From: Vibrio campbellii CAIM 519 = NBRC 15631 = ATCC 25920
GTDB lineage: Bacteria > Pseudomonadota > Gammaproteobacteria > Enterobacterales > Vibrionaceae
Assembly (NCBI RefSeq): GCF_002163755.1
Contig: NZ_CP015863.1
Span: 1,612,001 to 1,676,000, forward strand
Reading direction: 5' to 3'
Length of the DNA: 64,000 nucleotides
Shown piece after piece: positions 63,918 to 64,000 of this stretch (within the stretch, counting starts at the first letter, position 1; each line of letters starts with the position of its first letter). The notes under the pieces are model-generated. The model ran no database searches. It saw only the letters and a program-made list of their open reading frames with translations, and was not told the DNA's origin. A program made the position numbers and the translations under genes.

Positions 63918-64000
63918 GTCCTAATGAATGAGAGAGCCGATACACGCTCTCATTAATGGGTCTATTCGTCTTAACTCTACTTACAAAGCAATTCTCATTC

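Noticed and set aside
1..64000. CRISPR arrays, tRNA/rRNA genes, prophage or transposase genes
   Set aside because: None seen on either strand: no regularly spaced direct repeats, no tRNA cloverleaf with CCA-type 3' end, no transposase, integrase or phage structural proteins.

Overview
This looks like chromosomal DNA of a marine Vibrio, most likely the Harveyi clade (V. parahaemolyticus / V. alginolyticus group). The inference rests on the gene content: a symbiosis-polysaccharide (syp)-like biofilm cluster, norM beside ribE, a periplasmic ATP-dependent DNA ligase, small Vibrio families (recalled as DUF3080, DUF3802, DUF2960), a tungstate ABC transporter joined to mob genes, and very many sensor kinases and c-di-GMP proteins. 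No rRNA, tRNA, CRISPR array, insertion sequence or prophage was seen.

Region 1 (1-12.7 kb) is accessory-like and shows gene decay. It holds a hybrid kinase with an in-frame stop, a sugar O-acetyltransferase with three stops and a frameshift, a DoxX-like membrane gene with a frameshift and a stop, and an unknown gene with a frameshift and a stop. Between them lie intact genes: an EamA transporter; a minus-strand unit of porin, small periplasmic binding-like protein and double-receiver hybrid kinase; a divergent diguanylate cyclase; a DUF6434-like protein; a methyltransferase; and a P-loop kinase.

Region 2 (12.7-31.2 kb) is a complete-looking syp-type exopolysaccharide cluster read on the minus strand from sypA (31,053) to sypR (12,729). 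It encodes a STAS switch (SypA), envelope export parts (SypB, SypC), a CpsD-like ATPase (SypD), a sigma-54 activator (SypG), glycosyltransferases (SypH, I, J, N, P, Q), flippase (SypK), polymerase/ligase (SypL), copolymerase (SypO) and initiating sugar transferase (SypR). SypE, SypF and SypM are not present; a stand-alone Hpt protein sits where SypE and SypF would be. Four sigma-54 -24/-12 promoters, each 37-44 nt before a start codon and each preceded by the palindrome TTCTCAnnnTGAGAA or a degenerate copy, precede sypA, sypI, sypN and sypP. A fifth, perfect copy lies before sypG without a visible sigma-54 promoter.

Region 3 (31.3-49 kb) is mixed core and accessory: DNA ligase, DUF3080 lipoprotein, norM, ribE, a fructosamine-kinase-like gene, a CheX-type response regulator coupled to a PAS-GGDEF cyclase, an NlpC/P60 lipoprotein, a chemoreceptor, a two-NUDIX operon with two unknown proteins, small membrane proteins, a sterol-desaturase-like protein, a DTW tRNA-modification enzyme and nagK.

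Region 4 (49-64 kb) centres on molybdenum/tungsten metabolism: tupABC-mobA-mobB/moeA as one compact minus-strand operon, with fdhD at the right end. A sigma-54 two-component pair diverges from tupA. An MscS channel is paired with a membrane protein carrying a defective P-loop, followed by the ABC-F protein YbiT and a 39-residue membrane protein.
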